A stretch of 64,000 nt of DNA, taken from Buchnera aphidicola (Aphis craccivora) (GTDB lineage: Bacteria; Pseudomonadota; Gammaproteobacteria; Enterobacterales; Enterobacteriaceae). The DNA lies in the NCBI RefSeq assembly GCF_005082145.1, contig NZ_CP034897.1, positions 248,001 to 312,000 of the forward strand, in the 5' to 3' direction. The first letter of the stretch is position 1; every line of letters begins with the position of its first letter. The position numbers and the translations under genes are program-made. The notes below the pieces were generated by a model. That model searched no databases. It was not told where the DNA came from and saw nothing but the letters and a program-made list of their open reading frames with translations. Of this stretch, positions 61,740-64,000 are shown in pieces.

Positions 61740-62855
61740 ATGAATAAATATAAAACTATTAATAGAAGAAAATCTGATCGTATTTATGTAGGAAATATTC
61801 CCATTGGAAATAATGCACCTATTTCTGTACAATCTATGACAAATACAAGAACTACAGATATTATAAATACAATTAATCAAATTAATCAATTAAAAAAAGT
61901 TGGGGTGGATATTGTAAGAATTTCTATTCCTACGACAGAAGCAGCAGAAGCATTTAAAATTATTAAAAATAAAGTAAACGTTCCATTAATAGCTGATATA
62001 CATTTTGATTATAGACTAGCTATAAAATCTATAGAATATGGTGCTGATTGTTTAAGAATTAATCCTGGAAATATTGGAAAAAAAAGAAAAATTAATGAAA
62101 TAGTTAGCTGCGCTAAGCACAATAATATTCCAATTAGAATAGGTATAAATTCTGGTTCATTAGAAAATGATATACTTAAAAAGTATAAATCTCCGATTCC
62201 AGAAGCTTTAGTAGAATCTGCTATAAGAAATGTAGAATATTTGGATAGTTTAAATTTTAATCAATTTAAAGTTAGTGTAAAGGCATCTGATGTTTTTTCT
62301 GCAGTTAAAGCTAATAAAATATTAGCAAAAAAAATTACACAACCAATACATATTGGAATAACAGAATCAGGAAGTTTGCGTAATGGAACAGTTAAATCAT
62401 CTATTGGGATTGCTTCGTTGCTTTCAGATGGCATTGGTGATACTTTAAGAATTTCTTTAGCTGCTGATCCCACTGAAGAAGTAAAGGTAGGTTATGATAT
62501 TTTAAAAGTCTTAGGAATTAGATTCCGAGGAATTAATTTTATTGCATGTCCTACTTGTTCTCGTCAAGAATTTAATGTTATTAAAGTAGTGGAAGAATTA
62601 GAAAAAAAATTAGAAGATATCGAAACTTCTATGAATGTTTCTATTATTGGATGTGTTGTAAATGGAATAGGAGAAGCTCAAATGGCTCATTTAGGTGTTA
62701 CTGGAGGATATAAAACAAGCGGATTATATCAAGATGGCATACGTCAGAAAAATAAACTAAACAATAAAAATATAATTGAAGAATTAGAAATGCATATTCG
62801 AAAAAAATCAGATGAATTAAAAAAAATTCGGACTGTAAATGAAAATGATATTTAA
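61740..62855 (+). CDS. ispG: 4-hydroxy-3-methylbut-2-en-1-yl diphosphate synthase
   Basis: The 371-residue protein (E. coli 372) reduces ME-cPP in the MEP isoprenoid pathway. The 4Fe-4S ligands are in CPTCSRQEF and IIGCVVNG, with the conserved Glu in GIGEAQM. The barrel opens with [14 protein letters not shown]. It complements dxr at 8271. hisS starts 41 bp later. Confidence 0.98.
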   Translation: MNKYKTINRRKSDRIYVGNIPIGNNAPISVQSMTNTRTTDIINTINQINQLKKVGVDIVRISIPTTEAAEAFKIIKNKVNVPLIADIHFDYRLAIKSIEYGADCLRINPGNIGKKRKINEIVSCAKHNNIPIRIGINSGSLENDILKKYKSPIPEALVESAIRNVEYLDSLNFNQFKVSVKASDVFSAVKANKILAKKITQPIHIGITESGSLRNGTVKSSIGIASLLSDGIGDTLRISLAADPTEEVKVGYDILKVLGIRFRGINFIACPTCSRQEFNVIKVVEELEKKLEDIETSMNVSIIGCVVNGIGEAQMAHLGVTGGYKTSGLYQDGIRQKNKLNNKNIIEELEMHIRKKSDELKKIRTVNENDI

Positions 62856-62896
62856 TTATTAATGATTTATTAACATATTCATAACAAGAGATTATA

Positions 62897-64000
62897 GTGA
62901 ATAAAAAAATTAATTCAATTAGAGGAATGCATGATTATTTTTCTGAAGATTTAGATATTTGGCATAAATTAGAAAAAGTTTTTAAACAGGTCTTAAATAG
63001 TTATTCTTATGAAGAAATCAGGCTTCCTATATTAGAAAGAACAGAGATTTTTCAGAGAGCTATTGGTGATGTTACAGATATTATAGAAAAAGAAATGTAT
63101 TCATTTCATGATAAAAAAGGAAATAATTTAACTTTACGACCTGAAGGAACTGTAGGTTGTGTCCGAGCCATTATACAAAATAATTTATTATGTAAAAAAA
63201 AATTAAAATTTTGGTATTTAGGGCCTATGTTTAGATACGAACGTCCTCAAAAAGGACGATATCGTCAATTTTATCAATTAGGTGCAGAAGTTTTTGGATT
63301 AAATACAACAGACATTGATTTAGAAATAATTTTATTAACAAATCGTTTATGGAAAATTCTTGGTATTAATTTTCATTTGATTTTAGAAGTAAACTCAATT
63401 GGCTCTCAATTAGATCGTATCAAATATCAAAAAGAATTGGTTTTATTTCTTGAAAAGAATAAATCTTTTTTAGATGAAGAATCGAAACAACGTTTATATT
63501 CTAATCCATTTCGAATTTTAGATTCTAAAAATTTAAATATACAACATATATTAAATAAAGCTCCATTATTAAGCAATTATATTAACAAAAAATCGTTAAA
63601 TCAATTTAATAATTTATGTCATATGATTAATTTATATGGCATTAAATACAAATACAATCCTAATTTAATACGCGGTTTAGATTATTATAATGACACTGTA
63701 TTTGAGTGGAAAACTGACAGATTAGGATCACAAAATACTATTTGTGCTGGAGGTAGATATAATTCTTTAGTTGAAGAATTAGGCGGAATAAAAACCTCAG
63801 CAATTGGATTTGCTATAGGAATTGAACGTTTAATTTTATTAATAAAATCATTAAATATCTTTTCTATAAAAATAGCAAGAATTAATATTTATATTATTTT
63901 TATAGGAGAAGAAAACAAAATTCATGCTATCAATTTATCAGAAGAAATAAGAGATAGGTATCCTGAATTAAAAACATTTGTAAGTTTTTCAAATTTAAGT
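62897..64000 (+). CDS. hisS: Histidyl-tRNA synthetase (partial, 3' end beyond window)
   Basis: 368 codons are present before the window ends. It starts at GTG 62897, as E. coli hisS does, after AAGAGA. The reading [10 protein letters not shown] opens the protein; class II motif 2 is in [18 protein letters not shown]; the histidine-specific [13 protein letters not shown] and [14 protein letters not shown] follow. An A9 tract (63194-63202) is in frame here. The C-terminal anticodon domain is only begun. Confidence 0.97.
   Translation, partial: MNKKINSIRGMHDYFSEDLDIWHKLEKVFKQVLNSYSYEEIRLPILERTEIFQRAIGDVTDIIEKEMYSFHDKKGNNLTLRPEGTVGCVRAIIQNNLLCKKKLKFWYLGPMFRYERPQKGRYRQFYQLGAEVFGLNTTDIDLEIILLTNRLWKILGINFHLILEVNSIGSQLDRIKYQKELVLFLEKNKSFLDEESKQRLYSNPFRILDSKNLNIQHILNKAPLLSNYINKKSLNQFNNLCHMINLYGIKYKYNPNLIRGLDYYNDTVFEWKTDRLGSQNTICAGGRYNSLVEELGGIKTSAIGFAIGIERLILLIKSLNIFSIKIARINIYIIFIGEENKIHAINLSEEIRDRYPELKTFVSFSNLS

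Overview
The window looks like chromosome of Buchnera aphidicola, the obligate endosymbiont of aphids. By eye the DNA is about three quarters A+T, spacers are almost pure A/T, and nearly every gene is a recognisable gammaproteobacterial core gene close to its E. coli length. Tell-tale features are argS next to a 16S rRNA gene with tRNA-Ile and tRNA-Ala but no 23S gene, a trpDCFBA block without trpEG, the isolated flagellar export pair flhB-flhA, and E. coli gene order with many genes dropped out. I cannot name the aphid host from sequence alone. No insertion sequence, prophage, CRISPR array or recent foreign DNA was seen.

Layout: 1-4.9 kb holds the start of ilvI, then apbE, htrA, dapD and map. 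5.1-16.9 kb is a rightward block of translation and envelope genes: rpsB-tsf-pyrH-frr-dxr-uppS, bamA, fabZ, dnaE. proS points left at 16.9-18.6 kb, flhB-flhA point right to 22.1 kb, and argS points left to 23.9 kb. 23.9-26.1 kb is the split rRNA operon (promoter, boxA, RNase III stem, 16S, tRNA-Ile, tRNA-Ala). 26.1-31.5 kb carries gloB, rnhA, dnaQ, tRNA-Asp, gmhA, gpt, grpE, rnfH, smpB and tadA. 31.5-36.4 kb is the leftward lepA-lepB-rnc-era-acpS cluster. 36.6-46.8 kb runs rightward: mnmA, purB, emtA, fabI, rnb, ychE, lipB, lipA, pyrF, ribA. 47-55 kb runs leftward: cls, yciA, yciB, yciC, trpA, trpB, trpCF, trpD. The end carries an EamA-type transporter, rluB, topA, suhB, rlmN, ispG and the start of hisS.

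The genes fit a reduced nutritional symbiont: synthesis of amino acids for the host (ilvI, dapD, trp genes), cofactors (lipoate, riboflavin, isoprenoid precursors), and basic translation, replication and envelope upkeep.

The most interesting observations are these. (1) Three genes, fabZ, lepB and an EamA transporter, are each broken by a one-base deficit inside a homopolymeric A tract of 9-10 nt. In each case one extra A restores a full-length family protein, the signature expected for genes rescued by RNA-polymerase slippage. (2) SuhB has lost three of its four acidic metal ligands yet stays full length, which suggests it survives for rRNA antitermination and not as a phosphatase; a boxA lies in the rRNA leader of the same window. 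(3) FlhB carries NPIH instead of the NPTH self-cleavage motif. (4) gloB runs antisense into tRNA-Ala. (5) Several long hairpins sit in otherwise featureless spacers. The only gene-free stretch over 300 bases is 23932-24346, which holds the rRNA promoter and leader.
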